Source of the DNA: Salvator merianae
Lineage: Eukaryota > Chordata > Lepidosauria > Squamata > Teiidae
Direction of reading: 5' to 3'
NCBI GenBank assembly: GCA_003586115.2
Contig: QVOM02000073.1
Coordinates: 29,215,298 to 29,279,297, forward strand
DNA: 64,000 nucleotides
Below are positions 47,932 through 60,860 of the stretch, piece by piece; within the stretch, counting starts at the first letter, position 1; the number at the start of each line of letters is the position of its first letter. Under the pieces are notes generated by a model. That model searched no databases. It was not told the DNA's origin and was given only the letters and a program-made list of their open reading frames with translations. Position numbers and translations under genes: made by a program.

Positions 47932-48275
47932 GGGCCTCCCTTCTCCATGTTAACATGGAACACAGGAACCACCACCTACTATTGGTATGCTCTGTCAGCA
48001 AAGGATGGAGCAAGATCCAGACCAAGGGGCCCTTATATTGAAGTCTACTGGTGAACTAGCTGGGCAGAAGGCATGTCTCCATGTTCGGGACTACTGGGGG
48101 AGCCTTTTTGCTGGTGCACCAAAGCACTCCACTAAAATAGGTCCCCCAAGGCCTTCAGAGCTCATGTGAGCTTAGGGGGCAGGTCTGAATCAGTGCCTTC
48201 ATGCAGATGGGGCCGTTCCAGTTCAGATCAATCAAGCCTAGCTTTGGGATGGATCACTCTGAATTACAGAAGGAA
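47932..48275. mobile_element. MITE family B, diverged copy B6
   Basis: It starts GGGCCTCCCTTCTCCATG and shares CCAGACCAAGGGGCCCTT and ACTGGTGAACTAGCTGG-like blocks with the complement of other B copies. The right boundary is uncertain (48214 or about 48275). Confidence 0.5.
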
Positions 48276-48888
48276 TCAGTAGTTGCTCTAATAAAGTAAT
48301 AATATTAAGTTCCCAAATTTCCATAAACAAAATCTTTGGTTTTTGACTACTCATAAATCAGAACTGATATGAAATGAATTCATTTATCATTGCATACAAA
48401 TATTAGTGTACCATATACAAATGGATCACTTGCTCTTATCCTTCTACCCATTGGAAATTACTTGCCCCCAGCAATTTCTTGCATGGAGATGGTATGGGAA
48501 GGTCTTGATTGATATAAAGTAGACATAAGAAACACTTCCAGGAAAAAAAAAAAAAAAAAAGAGTTCACCTTGAATCACAGTCCAAAATTGTTGTATATTC
48601 ACCATGTATGTTTATCAGTTCCAACCACCTAATAGTCATACCAACAAGTGGAATACTAAGTAACATTGTAAAAAATATACTCAGTATATGTTCCATCCAT
48701 TCATAACTTTCAACAATATCTCTCAATCCCTAGATGCTTGTTTTTAAATCTGTCTTAATTGTATAATCCAGAAATGTGTTACAAATAAGAATCGTAGACT
48801 GAAATCCATTTCTAATACAGATTTTAAGACTTTAGCTCCATTATTATTAAAATTTGGTAATATATGATAAAACAAATCATAAATGATT
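48276..48888. other. No recognised feature
   Basis: AT-rich sequence with an A18 run at about 48543. Confidence 0.35.
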
Positions 48889-48891
48889 TAA

Positions 48892-49397
48892 GACCCTTTC
48901 CTCAAGTGCTCATAGTGTAGTATAGGAAAGGGCCTAAAGGTCTACCTCCTACATGCTGGTGTTGAATAAGAGAAGTCCCTCCCCCTCCTTGTATGGTCCA
49001 TCCACACAGAGTAGAGTGTTGGCAAGGGTGCCCAAATTGGCAACTTAATCCGGTTTATCGGTGCATCTTGATGTAAGGTCTACTGGTATACTAGGTATAT
49101 CATGAGGAACCCATTTCAGTGGAGCAACAAGATGCACCACCAAAATGCACCCTCCCAGGATCTCCAAAGTTCAGGTACTTTTGGTTCTTGCCTTCAGAGC
49201 ATTCAGAACCACCTTTGCCAGTGCAAAAGCTAGCATGAGCTTTGGAGCCAGCATAATGGCACAGAATAAGCCATCCCAATGTGGACAGCCTTGTTCCATG
49301 CCAGGATTAATTCATCCCAGCTTGGGATAAATTCTGTATCCTGGTATAGACCAACACACCTTATACCAGGATAGACCAGTTAAGTGCAGAAATGGGG
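48892..49397. mobile_element. MITE family B (copy B5), 506 bp
   Basis: The left end GACCCTTTCCTCAAGTGC and the right end AAGTGCAGAAATGGGG fit family B with TAA on both sides (48889-48891 and 49398-49400). The interior shares CCCATTTCAG, CATGAGCTTTGGAGCC and CAGCTTGGGATAAATT with B1 and B3. Confidence 0.75.
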
Positions 49398-49400
49398 TAA

Positions 49401-50530
49401 ATTTCTGTTCAAATGTAATTAACAGTTACAAGTTTGTTTCACGTTATATTATTAGTGGAAATAGTTGAGTGGAAAGCTGTTACTGTAAATAGGAGCAAGA
49501 GAAATTTCCTAGTATGTCCCTTAAAGCAGCTTTGGATTTTGTATTTCCTGCATTATAATAAAAGTCTTTCAGTCCTTTCAAATAAGAAGCATCTAAAACA
49601 AGACCAATCCCAATGTGATAAAATAGTCCTTAAAGAAGGATGATACTTCAGTGGCATACTATGGAATGGTGAAACTAGAGGGTCTGGTGTTCTTCAGATA
49701 TTTTCTGAGTACAGTTCTTCTGGTCATCACAGTGTGAACAACTTATTTGGTTTATAGATTCAGCTTAAGGTAAATAGTTACTATCATGAAAGAAGCAAAA
49801 ATACATACAAACAACATTTACAATTCATTTGTATTCTTTTAAAGATTTGAGATTCTTGGAAAGGCTATACAGAAAAAAAAAGGATTAGTTGTCAAGCCCC
49901 TTTTGAGATGTATACAGTATTGTCCAACTGAAGACGAACACAGATGTTTCCCCTTTTGATTTTCTGCACAAGAAAAAAATGAGGAGACAAGGGACAGCTA
50001 TAGGTGTAGACTTGATCTATTCAGTTAAGAAAAGACTGTGACCTCATAAGAAATATACCAATGTTGGGGTATCTATAAGAACCACTGACAGAAATCTGTT
50101 CTAAAAGCACTGGGAGAAGAATTTATCTTTCCCCCCATCTAGCAGACTCTCCACAATGAACAATAATTTGTAGTGTTTTATTTTGCTATAATATCAACCA
50201 CTGAGTTTTAGGACACAAACGGAGAAGACTTAATAAGACAACAGAAGAAATATAATTTAATGTATCTAATAATGTTTAAATCAATTCCATCCTACTTTGT
50301 CCTCAGGGCTTGAAAGATACTTGCTTAGTTTTTGTAGTTTCTACAGCAGATAGCATGCCAGTCTTAAAGGAATTGCCTTGTTGCCAATGCAGTTAAAGGA
50401 ATTCCATTGTTACCAAACCTAATCCATTAACTCTGGATTATAAAGCCCTAAATTATTTGGATCTCAATATGCAACAGAGCATCTCTTCCTCTACAGACCT
50501 GTCTGTACTTTAAGATCTGCTGGAAAGTTT
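49401..50530. other. No recognised feature
   Basis: AT-rich unassigned sequence. Confidence 0.35.
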
Positions 50531-50819
50531 GAGCCTATTCACACCTTGTGGAGCCCCTCATGACTGAGAGCAGCTCCTGATCACAATTAGCTGTGGAACA
50601 CAAATTATTGCTCCACAGCTCTACTGAGAGCTGATCGTCAGTACTGCTGGTAGCCATGGCAGTGGCTGGATGGTTCCCACATGCTCTCACTGTATGGATT
50701 GAGTGAGGAGACATGAATCCTGGTCTCCTGCTGATGGTAAGGACTATGGCCATACAGTGTGGACAGTATCTGTGCTGTTCACAGTCAAACATTCCACAGT
50801 GGTAAATGTGAAAATGCCC
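50531..50819. mobile_element. MITE family A, short copy (A9)
   Basis: The left end GAGCCTATTCACACCTTG and right end GTAAATGTGAAAATGCCC are mutated family A termini. The interior (AGCTGTGGAACACAA, GTAGCCATGGCAGTGGC) follows A3-type sequence. Flanking triplets do not match. Confidence 0.6.
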
Positions 50820-51039
50820 ATCCTCTTTGCAGTGCTAGCACCTTTAGAGCTAAAAGGATGAATATCAGTGAGAGAATATCTCTGTGACCCCCCTAGGCTG
50901 TAGTTTACCTCTTTTTCTGAGGTGAATCAAGTACCATCTTTCTATTACTTCAGGTGTTTGGCAAGAAAGCATTTGTTTACCTGTGCCTTTGTCTGAAGAG
51001 ACAGTTCTCCTCTGGGTACTGTACTGTTTCTAATTGTTT

Positions 51040-51122
51040 TTTGATTTCTAATTTTATGCATTTCAATTGTAACCCACCTGAAAACTCAGGGTATAGAGCA
51101 GGATATAAATGTAAATAAAAAG
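51040..51122 (+). mobile_element. L2-type LINE 3' end fragment
   Basis: TTGTAACCCACCTGA, then GAGCAGGATATAAATG and an A-rich tail match the consensus-like 3' UTR of the L2 copies at 42623 and 44842. Confidence 0.6.
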
Positions 51123-52360
51123 GAAAAGTACAATACAAATAGTCTTTACAAGTTATCCTACATGATTTCCTGTCTGTTCCTAACCTAGAAATAGTATTGT
51201 TGTTAAAAGACCACAGCAACACGATAAAGGCTATGTGAGTTTCACAGGAAATATTCATGGGACTACCAATCATATATTGCAAATTTTCAACAATACTGGT
51301 GTTATAGGAATAGCCTATTTCAAAATACAGCTTGATAAGTTCAAGGTCTGGTTCTAAAAATACAATGGGGAGGGGGAGTTCAACTGCATCCCAGCCACCC
51401 CCATTCTCTGATTGTGTCCTGGCCTTTCCCAGATTATACTCCAGTCTCCCTTCCTTCCTCAGCCATGTGCTGTCAAGTTACCTCCTCCCCACAGCTCTGC
51501 ACTAATCTGTTGTCACTGGTTGAACTGTCCAGAGAAGTCTTGTAATCCTTCACTTACAAAAACCTAGTAGGCCCAACAGAAGCAGGACACAAGCCATCAT
51601 GATCTTCCCTAGAATGTAGGGGTAGTGACAATGGACCAGGATGAGCCCATGGGGAGAAGGTAAATACCTTGTGGACCTGATCGTGGGATAGTGAAGAATG
51701 CCTCAAGGTCTGCAGGGTGTGATCAGGAAAGAGAGGAATGGCCAGGACAACTCTTAGAAATGGGCAGCCAGTTCTAGAGTCAATGGTGAATGGTCCGCCC
51801 CAATGCTGGTTTGGATTTATTATGAACCTAGCTGGCATTTACACATTTGTGGTCACCTCTGCTTCAACCCAATATGTTTTCAGTCTAGCATGTGTAAAGG
51901 TTATAAGACTTATCATGTTTATCACTCTTAGATAGTGGTAGGCATGTGAGCCTTTCTTTATGAAAATATAGTTAGATGTGATAACTGTTCATGGAAACCC
52001 AAACAAATTGGAGAAAATGGCAGAAGTCTAAAGGGTACAGAGATAGAGATGCTGTGCAGCAGTGTTTATATGTAAACACCAGGAGTCTGCAGGCCAAGAC
52101 TGGTGAACTGGAATGTCTGAGTTTTAGAAGGGAACATAGATGTACTGGGAGTAACTGAAACCTGATGAACTCATAAGAGTCTGTGAAGAATAATTATTTC
52201 TTATTACAAACACTGTAGGAAAGACAGAAAAGTGCTGGAGAAAACATTGTACTGCATGTAAAAAAAGGATGTTAAGGTCCACCAAATCACTGTGGATATG
52301 GATATTGGATCACAAAAATAGGTTAATACTAGAAGTGTACTATCATCCTCCTAATTTTTA
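51123..52360. other. No recognised feature
   Basis: Moderately GC-rich around 51360-51850, then AT-rich. No family resemblance in the open frames. Confidence 0.3.
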
Positions 52361-52787
52361 CATTCTTTCTACACTTACTTGTGACAATTCAGATCAGTTG
52401 ATTTGGATGAAATAATTTGTTCCAAATCTGGGAAAGATTGCTCTGGACAAGAACAAGACTGTCCAGTCTAGTTTTGAAGCCAGCCTCCAAAAGCTCCAAT
52501 GGCCAGGAACAAAAGTTCTTGGCCTTAGAATTCCTGGAGGACCCATTTCAGCAGCACAACAAGGTTCACCACAAAATAGATTCCCTGGTATACCAAACCA
52601 TGGAGGCATCCACAAATACCATAGTCTGATATACCACCAGTTAGGACACTAGTGGACCTGTTTAAATACATATACCAATGTCCTGGATCTGAACTGGATC
52701 AGGAGACTCGTAAACCAGACTAGCATGCAGAAGGGAGGCCCATAATCCCTTTCTAAATTTAGACTGGAGCTAAGTGCAGAAAGGCTC
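52361..52787. mobile_element. MITE family B (copy B4), about 427 bp
   Basis: Left end CATTCTTTCTACACTTACT and right end AAGTGCAGAAAGGCTC. The interior holds AAAGCTCCAATGGCCAGGAA, GGACCCATTTCAGCAGCACA and CATGCAGAAGGGAGG blocks shared with B3. The left terminus is mutated, and no clean target duplication is seen. Confidence 0.75.
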
Positions 52788-52805
52788 CTCAATACTGTAA
52801 ATAAC

Positions 52806-53173
52806 TAGAAACATGCAAAATTTGATTCATTTCCACAAATTCTGTTGCATATACCATATTCACAGATATTTGCATCAAAATGTGGTCGGGTTTTTTTGCA
52901 TTTTCAAAACTTCAGTCACATTGAACCAGTCTCCCACTTGCCAAAACAAACAATTTGATCAAACATCTGTATTTGCTGGATTTGTTTTGCCCATGAAAAG
53001 GACTTTTTCAATGGAAAAGTTGTACTTTCCTTTGTGAAAAAACATGAAAACTAATACAAAAAAAAAAAAAAAGGCTTTTCCCCCCCAGCTAAAGGTTTGA
53101 TGATGAAATGAACACATGGGTTTTCGCTTTCACAGTGAAACAAACTTGTGAATTTTGCTTGTGCACATCCCTA
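52806..53173. mobile_element. hAT-like MITE, 368 bp
   Basis: The left end TAGAAACATGCAAAATTTG pairs loosely with the right end CAAATTTTGC-like sequence closing in GCACATCCCTA. The terminus matches that of the element at 60106-60852. The flanking octamers do not agree, so target duplication is lost or the left end is wrong. Confidence 0.5.
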
Positions 53174-56100
53174 CCAAAGGACTGTGGGCTGGAACAGTTG
53201 GTTGAGGAACTAGTGCTGATGAAAGTAATATTAGACTTACTCTTAGTATGCTTCTCAGGGCTTGGGGAGAGGAATAAACATAACAGAACTGATTGAACAC
53301 AGAACTGAAAACTTAACAAAGCAAGTCTGACATATCCCAACTCCAATGCACTTGATATACATGGTGAAAAATGCATCTCCTTTATGTTGGTCACTGTGGT
53401 AAAGAAAAAGGAATCAAATACATCTTAAATGACATTGTGCTCTCATTCAATCTTTTTTGGGGACAAATGAAGATTACAAATATCTTAAACACAAAGATTG
53501 TTTAGTGTTCAGAATTATATTTATTGTTATTATTTAGAGGTGATAATTTTAAGATAAAGCTTAAGATACTATTCATATTCAAAATGTCAGCAGAGCAGCT
53601 ACTTGCACAACATTGGAATATTTTAAAAGCTTTGACTGTATGTCAATAGAATCACAAATTATGGAACATAACTGCAAGACAATATCTTGCAGGCCTTGAA
53701 GAAAACCTTAGGTCCCAAAGATACAGGTTGTGTTTGTATTTGCTGGTGGGAGGCACACTGATTTGTCCAAGAAGATACCTTCTGCTACCCTGTCTCCATC
53801 TTTGGGTCAGCAGGCAAATTATGGTGATCACACCTAACCCTTTGCTGGCATGGTTACTAGCGGAGTCATCTCCTATTATTTTTCTCCACCCTACATGAAG
53901 GAACCACAGCAAATGGTACCCCCTTGCTCCAAAACTGAGATAAGAAAAACCTTTTTCCCTGGTGCCTTCACCTCCCATCTGCTGTTGAGTTGCATCCAGC
54001 CAGAAATGGAGATATGAGCACAGACAGAATTTTTAAGAGAATGTAATCCACTCTTGGAAATGATAATACTGCAATATTTCCAAAATCTATTTGGACATTT
54101 TAGCAAAAAAAAAATTGAACAAATCAAAGGATCAAGACAAACAAGCAATGAAGAATGCAGGCACCTTCTTGGACATATGGAGATGCCTTAGATAGGGATG
54201 GGACCTATCCCACATCCTCTAAAAATGAATATCTAAAGTATGTTATATATATATAAAGCAATGTAGTTTCTAGTTAAAAATGAATAGGGAATCAGGGACT
54301 CTCAATTATGCAATTATTTTTGGAACTCACAGTTCAGCTTGGATTGCAATAATATAATTTTAACAATATGCATTAGAATCAGGAAGTCACTCAGGGAGGT
54401 CCTTGTCACTTGGCAGTACCCACACTGGGTCAGTAGACTGACGCAGGAAACTGGCAAGATTACTCAGTCTGCCCAATGGAGCAGTGTACCAGGAGGCCAT
54501 ACCACTACTAGAATGCTTAGTCTGTATAGGATTGTAGCCCACTCCAAGTGTGGATTGATTACAACCAGTCCAGGACTGTTATAGCTAGTATACTAAATAG
54601 CATGTTGACCACTGGTCCAGTTTACTACAGCTATGAACAGTGAAGTTAAAAATCCTAACTATGCATTTATGCTAATAAGATTGTGGCTGAATGTGAGTGA
54701 TTTCTGTTTTCCAAAGCTATCTTTTCTAATCTTCCCATCCCCAAACTTTGGTATGGGTCTTGTGGGTATAATGGAGATTCATAAAGATAGATTTAGACTA
54801 GTTATTTATGCTCTTTGGCATGTATTGTTTATCATGTTTAGCTATGGATAATTTTGCACAATGTCTTAATTTTACTGAAAGTAGTTTCATTTCAGTTTTC
54901 TCAAATTAAAGTAGCTCTAGAGATCAAGATAAAACAAATGAAATATTTCTCATCAGTGCATATGATATCTACTGTAATATTTCTACAGTTTCTCGTTTCA
55001 CAGGTTTGATGTGGGAACAGTGGTCGCTTGATTAAGTGTTTAGAAAAAAACTCAAATATATTATAGCAATGAGAAGTACATATTTCTACAATTAAAATGC
55101 ACAGGGAAAATAAATCCAGAAAATTTACCACAAAATATCACTGAGGCAAACAAGGAAAAAGCAAGACTTCAGGTCTGCTGCTATGTTTTGTCTTGCAAAA
55201 TTCCATCATTTTCTTCAATACCTGCTTTAAAATAATTAGGAATGAAGCTTTGTGCTTGTTGTGTTATTTCAGCTGCTTCACTTTAACTTTGCAACTTGTG
55301 TCTCATACTAATTTTCAGAGTTGAATGATGGCATCTATATTTTTTGCATTCAAATATACTCTTTGGTATTCCTTGTACAATTTTAGCTCTGAGCTACCCC
55401 AGGATATGTAGTTTAATATTACTAGCTGTCGGACAACCGCAACAGCCTAATAGCTTCTACTTAGTGGCATGGTTGGTGGCAACACATCATGTTGGCACAC
55501 AAAGACTGGAGGTTTTACTTTTAATATGGCTCTGAAATTTTAGGCAGCACACTGCTTGAGAAAGATATATTGCAGAAATGATATGCTCATTATCTTGGAA
55601 AGGAGGCTGGCAGCCCTGCTGAAGGGCACTGGCATCTCACTGGCAAAGAAATACTGTTTTAAGTAAGTGTGGAATTGAAATTGTTCATTGATTTATTATC
55701 ATTATCATTATTACTGTTTAAAAATGCTAGCTATAGGAGAGACAGAGATACAGAGAGAGTTGAAATGCTTTACTATTATTCCTGATGTAGGAGTATATTG
55801 CATATGTATTCTAAACTCTGCAGTGCTCAAAGTGAAATTGCCAGCTGAGGTAGTCTAGTTTCTTAAACACCATTCCAAATAAAATTCCTTTTAAAATTTG
55901 TTGCAGAAAAGAATATAAGAAACTCATCAAACACGCAGCTGTATTTGCATGTAAATCCCACCATAGCTTAAAATTAGATTCACTGATGACTGTGATTCTA
56001 AAACTCTAGCTCAAATAAATGGTGTGATTGTGCTAGAGACACAGGATCAATTATGGAGGTATAGCTATTATTAACAATGGCTTGTTGTTTGTTGTTTGCT

Positions 56101-56235
56101 GCTTGTGGCTGAATGCATTGGATGAATGAACATCAGAACAAGGCACTATAAATTGTTACAAAGGGGCAATAGAGCTGTCACTGTTCCTGCAATATAGGAA
56201 CATATTTGTGATCCAAGACCAATTTGGTCAACCAC
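53174..56235. other. No recognised feature
   Basis: Three kilobases of AT-rich sequence with only short simple-sequence patches (for example TATATA near 54243). Open frames up to 108 codons show no known family. A decayed repeat is possible. Confidence 0.3.
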
Positions 56236-56238
56236 TGA

Positions 56239-56708
56239 GGCTGCGTACAGTCGATGAGAGGATCCCATAATTGTTTGGATCCCCTAATTTTCCCTCCCAG
56301 ACAACAGCGCAAAATAGCAGGGCAAGTGTGGACACTTACCTCTCTGGATGCTTGTTCCCACAATAGTGCAGCACCTATATCTGGGCATTTCAATGGGCAA
56401 AATACCCAGAAGTGTGTGATCATCTCCTCAGCACATGTGTAGTGGGCATTTTTAGACTGATTTGGCCTCACACATGCTCAGTGGCTGTTTCCAAGATGGC
56501 AGAGCCCAGGAGAAAGTGTCCAGACAAGGTAAGCACTATCACTATGTAGGGAAAACCCAGATTGTGAGTCATTTCTCCCACAGTAACAATATTGTGCGAT
56601 TTCATCCACTATCCCAGGGCTATGCTGGGATTGTCACATAGATATGTGTGGCAGTCCCAACATAGTGCCAGGATAATCCCAGATTATATGCCTTGTCTGG
56701 ATGCAGCC
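56239..56708. mobile_element. MITE family C, 470 bp
   Basis: Ends GGCTGCGTACAGTC and (complement) GGCTGCATCCAGAC, with exact TGA on both sides (56236-56238 and 56709-56711). The interior has no ORF of known family and does not match families A or B. A PIF/Harbinger-like non-autonomous element is the best guess. Confidence 0.82.
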
Positions 56709-56711
56709 TGA

Positions 56712-57340
56712 GACTTGTGCACATTTCAAACACATAATGTTAAAAAAGATGGAAACAATAATAAAACAGTAACAGAACTGTAATAATAATAAAAAAGACC
56801 ATAGAGCAATGTAACACCAGTTGCAAGCAGCAGCAATGAAACAGAAGAAAGCAAAATGGGTTGTCATCTTTCCCTGTTCATATACTAGCTGGCTGACCAG
56901 CAAGAATAATGCAAATTTAACTTTCCTCACTTTTGAGGTAAGATATTTGTACTTCTCTGCTCAACATGCAGTGTTTATTGTCACTGAAGAGAGACATTAG
57001 TGGAATGAAAGCAGATGATTGGCACATCCAAGAAGCAATTAAAGTGAGTCATGAACAAGGAATGAAGGACATCCCTGTTCCCACTTCAATCCTGCTGCTT
57101 TCTTTCACTAGCTATCATTAATTTTGTCATATAAGTCTCTTTGATCCACACTAAAGCATATAGGAAGGCAGGAGTAGAGCACAGTTAAGTGCTGTTTCTG
57201 GTTTGCTAGAACTGAGGACTAAGATGAAAGGTTATTGGAAGTATCACTGCATAAACGCTAAATTGTTTTAATATGCAGCTGAAGTAAAAAAATAAAAAGT
57301 TTGCAAAAAAATTGTTTAGCCAGATTGTTACAAAAATCCA
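56712..57340. other. No recognised feature
   Basis: AT-rich unassigned sequence. Confidence 0.35.
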
Positions 57341-58102
57341 GGGTCTTTCCATACACCCTTTCCCTGTCCTCTGGGTTGCTACTGGAGTGAAACAAGACTG
57401 CCTGCTCCATGCATGGCTGCTTCCTCCAGACAGCCCTTTGACACAGCACCAGGACTTTTCATTCCTGTCTTTCAGAGTTTCCAACTTGGCCATTTTCAGA
57501 GCAGAATCACTTCCAGCGGTGCTTCCTGGAGCACTGCCAAAAGAGTCTTCCATAGTATATCAGATCAATGGGGTGTGCCATCCACATGTCTTCCTGGTTT
57601 GGTATACCAGCCTGGGCTGGTTGTGGACCTTGGGGCTGCTCACCCTTTCCACCTCAGAATGGTGGAACAGCCCCCACAGTGTGGTGGCCATCCACACTAC
57701 AAGGGATGGAACAGCCCAGAACTGGGTTTCCAGCACTTGCAGTGTGAATGCTGACCACCTGCCATGACAACAGCTGTGGAGACTAGGGACCAGGGCAACC
57801 AGGTGACTGGGGACACGGTTCATGACTGTGCAGCTGCAGTCGTGCTACAGCCTGCAGCAGTTGCACCCAGAAGCAGGTGTGAACGCTGCTTACTAGGAGT
57901 AGTCCAGCTGCTCCTGGTACAGCTGTGGACAATAATTTAGTTATCCACAGATAGCAGTGTTCAGGAGTATCAAAAGACTCTTCTGAACAACATTTCATCC
58001 AATGTAGGTGAAGTATGATGGGGGATGGGACTTGCTGAAGTCTGCACTGGGGTGTGAACAGCAATCCCAAATTCCAAAATAAGGCCCAGTAAGGAAAGGG
58101 TC
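57341..58102. mobile_element. MITE family B (B8) split by a family A copy
   Basis: The left end GGGTCTTTCCATAC and the right end (complement GACCCTTTCCTTAC) fit family B and enclose copy A7. The left interior includes TTCCTGGAGCACTGCCAAAA-like and GGTATACC-like blocks seen in other B copies. The outer triplets do not match. Confidence 0.5.
57633..58069. mobile_element. MITE family A (copy A7), 437 bp, nested
   Basis: It starts GGGCTGCTCACCCTTTCC and ends GGTGTGAACAGCAATCCC. The interior (CACTTGCAGTGTGAATGC, AGTCCAGCTGCTCCTGG, TTATCCACAG) follows A5 and A6. No matching flanking triplet. Confidence 0.65.
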
Positions 58103-59529
58103 ATAGTTATAAGGAGTAATAAAAGGTTTTTTTGAAACGTGTTAGAAAGGTATTGGCAGATTCACTAAGGAAATAGCAGAAAATAGAGCCTGCCATCAGT
58201 CACTTGCTATTCTTTAATATCCATATCCACTGAATGTACGTAAGGTCTAAAACTGGACAATGTAGATGTGATGGTGTTGCCCTAGGTATCATTAACATAC
58301 TGCCACAAAGTAGACTTAAGGCCTAGTTACACATGAGTTATACAGTGAGTAATTTCCAACATCACTGTGGTAGGTCACATTAAAAATTGGCATACTATCT
58401 CTATCCTGCAATATTTAGCTTATATTCCATTATTTCTTGAGAGTCCTATTGTCTGTTCTGATAGTGCAGTAGCCTTTGTTACATTTTGCTCAGATGTGTG
58501 TATACAAATTTCCATGATTTCCTGGGTGTGAGTGGGTGGGGTGCTCAGGGGAAAATCTGAAGACATTATTGACAACTCTGGGGTAGGTTTCTTTTTGAGC
58601 TGTAATGCTAATAAAACAAGTAAACAGGTAGGAAAGGTTTGTGCAGCTGCTGGGAGGGAGATTTGAGCAAGAAGCAAATTGCTTTCACATTTGAGTGTTT
58701 ACTGCTTATTCAAGAACATCTAAAAGACAAGTGTGGATTAATGACCGGAAGTCACCAATTAGTTGCTAGTGGGAAGAGGGGTTACTTTCATGGCTAATTA
58801 TGGACAGCACAACCTATTGCAGGATCATTACAATATCGATTTGTGTGAATTAAGGAAAAATGAACATCCATTCTGCTACAGCTATTTGTGGCCGACTCTC
58901 TAACGGAATGAAAACGGATTCCATTTTTCAGCAGATTCCAATGCTATAAAAACTGGTTTCTAGCAAGGTCCTTATTATCCTAGGCTCTACCCACCAGAGC
59001 TGGTGCTTCTGCTCTTCTGCCCTGGCAGCCACACAGCATGAAAGGCACAAGTGTGAGATGGGGGTGGGCAAAAGAAGAAGAAATGAAGAAGCTTAACTAT
59101 ATTACTTATGAAAAAAAAAGTTTCATTTTTAAACAGTACATTTTTAAACAGATTAGGCAAGGAAATGCACAAATGGAGTACATTTATAAATAAATAAATG
59201 AAGATGTTCCAGTCCTGTATCCAAAGTCTTAGAAGGCTACAGACAATTTTCTATTACAGTCTCCTTCTGTCTTTGTTTTTGGCTTATTTCTTCACTGAAT
59301 TATCAGCAGTTTTTACCCCAACAGCAATTACAGCTTTTATTTAAACAAAAAACATGTCTTCAGCAACTGCTCTCCTGTGATTTCAGTTTCTTTAGATTCC
59401 ATACTTCTGTTGCTCTTTTCTTCTTGGTTGTAGTTCTTTCTGTACTCTATTTCTTGCTTTTTTACAGCTCTCTCTCTCTCTCTTTTTTAGGTTGCATACA
59501 CTCAGCTAATACAACATATTTGACTCTAA
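58103..59529. other. No recognised feature
   Basis: GGCCTAGTTACACATG near 58321 resembles a MITE end without a partner. Otherwise unassigned. Confidence 0.3.
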
Positions 59530-59581
59530 TTGAGAAATTCGACGAAAATCCGAGTGGCACGAAACTTCATGCACACCCCTA
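59530..59581 (-). mobile_element. hAT-like terminus (fragment)
   Basis: AAATTCGACGAAAATCCGAG leads to ATGCACACCCCTA, a variant of the terminal motif of the 60106-60852 element. No left end identified. Confidence 0.4.
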
Positions 59582-59824
59582 CTTCAGACCACTCCTCCAC
59601 TGCCAATTCAGAAAGCTAGCCTTCAAAATTGACAGCTGGGAGTAGAAGCATTAAAACAGCAGGCTCCTTATGGAGGCTAACACTACAGTACTAGTGCTAT
59701 CTTTTAATGAAAAAAGGGGAAGGCATTATGATTGTGGAGATTTTTCCTGAGATCCTGCCGAGCCTCATTCCTTCACTTTGAGAATGATAGGGTTGGGCAC
59801 TAAACAGAAATTTGACTTTGCTAC

Positions 59825-60105
59825 TTTGTCTTTCAGTCACTAAGTCATGTCTGACTCTGCATGACCTCATGGACCATAGCAAGTCAGGTGCTTCTGTCCT
59901 CTACTGCATCCTGAAATTGGTCCAAGCTCATTTATTGCTTCCATGACACTACCTATCCATCTCATCCTCTGCTGCCCCCTTCTCCTTTTGCCATCAATCT
60001 TTCCCAGCATATGGGTCTTTTCCAGTGAGTTCTGTCTTCTCATTATGTGGCCACAGTATTTGAGCTTCAGCTTCAATATTTGTCTTTCCAATGAACAGTC
60101 ATAAT
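59825..60105 (-). mobile_element. BovB (RTE) LINE, ORF2 C-terminal part
   Basis: The minus strand encodes LKLKYCGHIMRR, SLEKTHMLGKIDGKRRRGQQ and RMRWIGSVMEAINEL, the hallmark end of BovB ORF2, followed by the tail that reads CATGACTTAGTGACTGAAAG. A hAT element separates it from its upstream part at 60861-61017. Frameshifts make it inactive. Confidence 0.92.
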
Positions 60106-60852
60106 TAGGGATGTGTGCGAAGGCATTTTCCGCCTTTCGCTTCACAGTGAAGAGAAGCCGGCAAAAAAAAATCTTCGCGTGAAAAAAACCTCGCCGAAAG
60201 ATGCTGGCTTCGCTTCGCTGCGAAGTTTTTCGCACATGGCTTCGTTGCTAGCCACTGGCCAGCCCACCGGCTCTGTACCCATCCACCCTTAAATATATGG
60301 TGGCAGTTCATATCTTTAAGGGTGAATGGGCACAGAGGTAGCAGGCTGGGCAATTGCTGCCAATGAAGTCATGCCGCCCCTACACCCTGCACCCCCCCAC
60401 ACACAAATAAAATAAAAAAGAAAAGCCCCTACATCCCCCTCAACATGCAAGTAAAATAAAAATAAAAAAGTAAAGTAAAAAAAATAAAATTCCTACCTTT
60501 TGTAGAACCGCGCATGTCCTCTCTTCGAGCCCTCTGGCTCGTCTGCCTCCCCCTCCCATCAGAAAAACCTCTATTGGATGCCTGTTTCCCTGGCAGCAGG
60601 GAAGTGAGGCATCCAATTGGCTGGTGTAGTAGTCAATCAAATATACTGACCAACTGCTGACACCAGCACAGCAGCCAGTAGAAATTCTACTTCCTACAAC
60701 TTGTAGGAAGTAGAACTTTTACTAGGCTGCTACAGCAGTGAAGGGCAATGAACGGCAGAGAAGGAAAAGGTAAGTCTTTGCTCCTCGTGTTCGTGGGGAA
60801 GGGGGTTTTTGCTGTGAAAGGCGAAGGTGGCAAAAGTTTTCGCCCATCCCTA
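60106..60852. mobile_element. hAT-type transposon, 747 bp, inside BovB
   Basis: Ends TAGGGATGTGTGCGAA and (complement) TAGGGATGGGCGAAAA, with a perfect 8-bp duplication GTCATAAT at 60098-60105 and 60853-60860. The interior holds a large hairpin (about 60259-60345) and a 31-base palindrome with 15-bp perfect arms (60685-60715). It has no transposase frame. It inserted into an older BovB copy. Confidence 0.95.
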
Positions 60853-60860
60853 GTCATAAT

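Noticed and set aside
57312..57767. 151-codon plus-strand frame
   Set aside because: It lies across the junction of two MITEs and has no domain resemblance.
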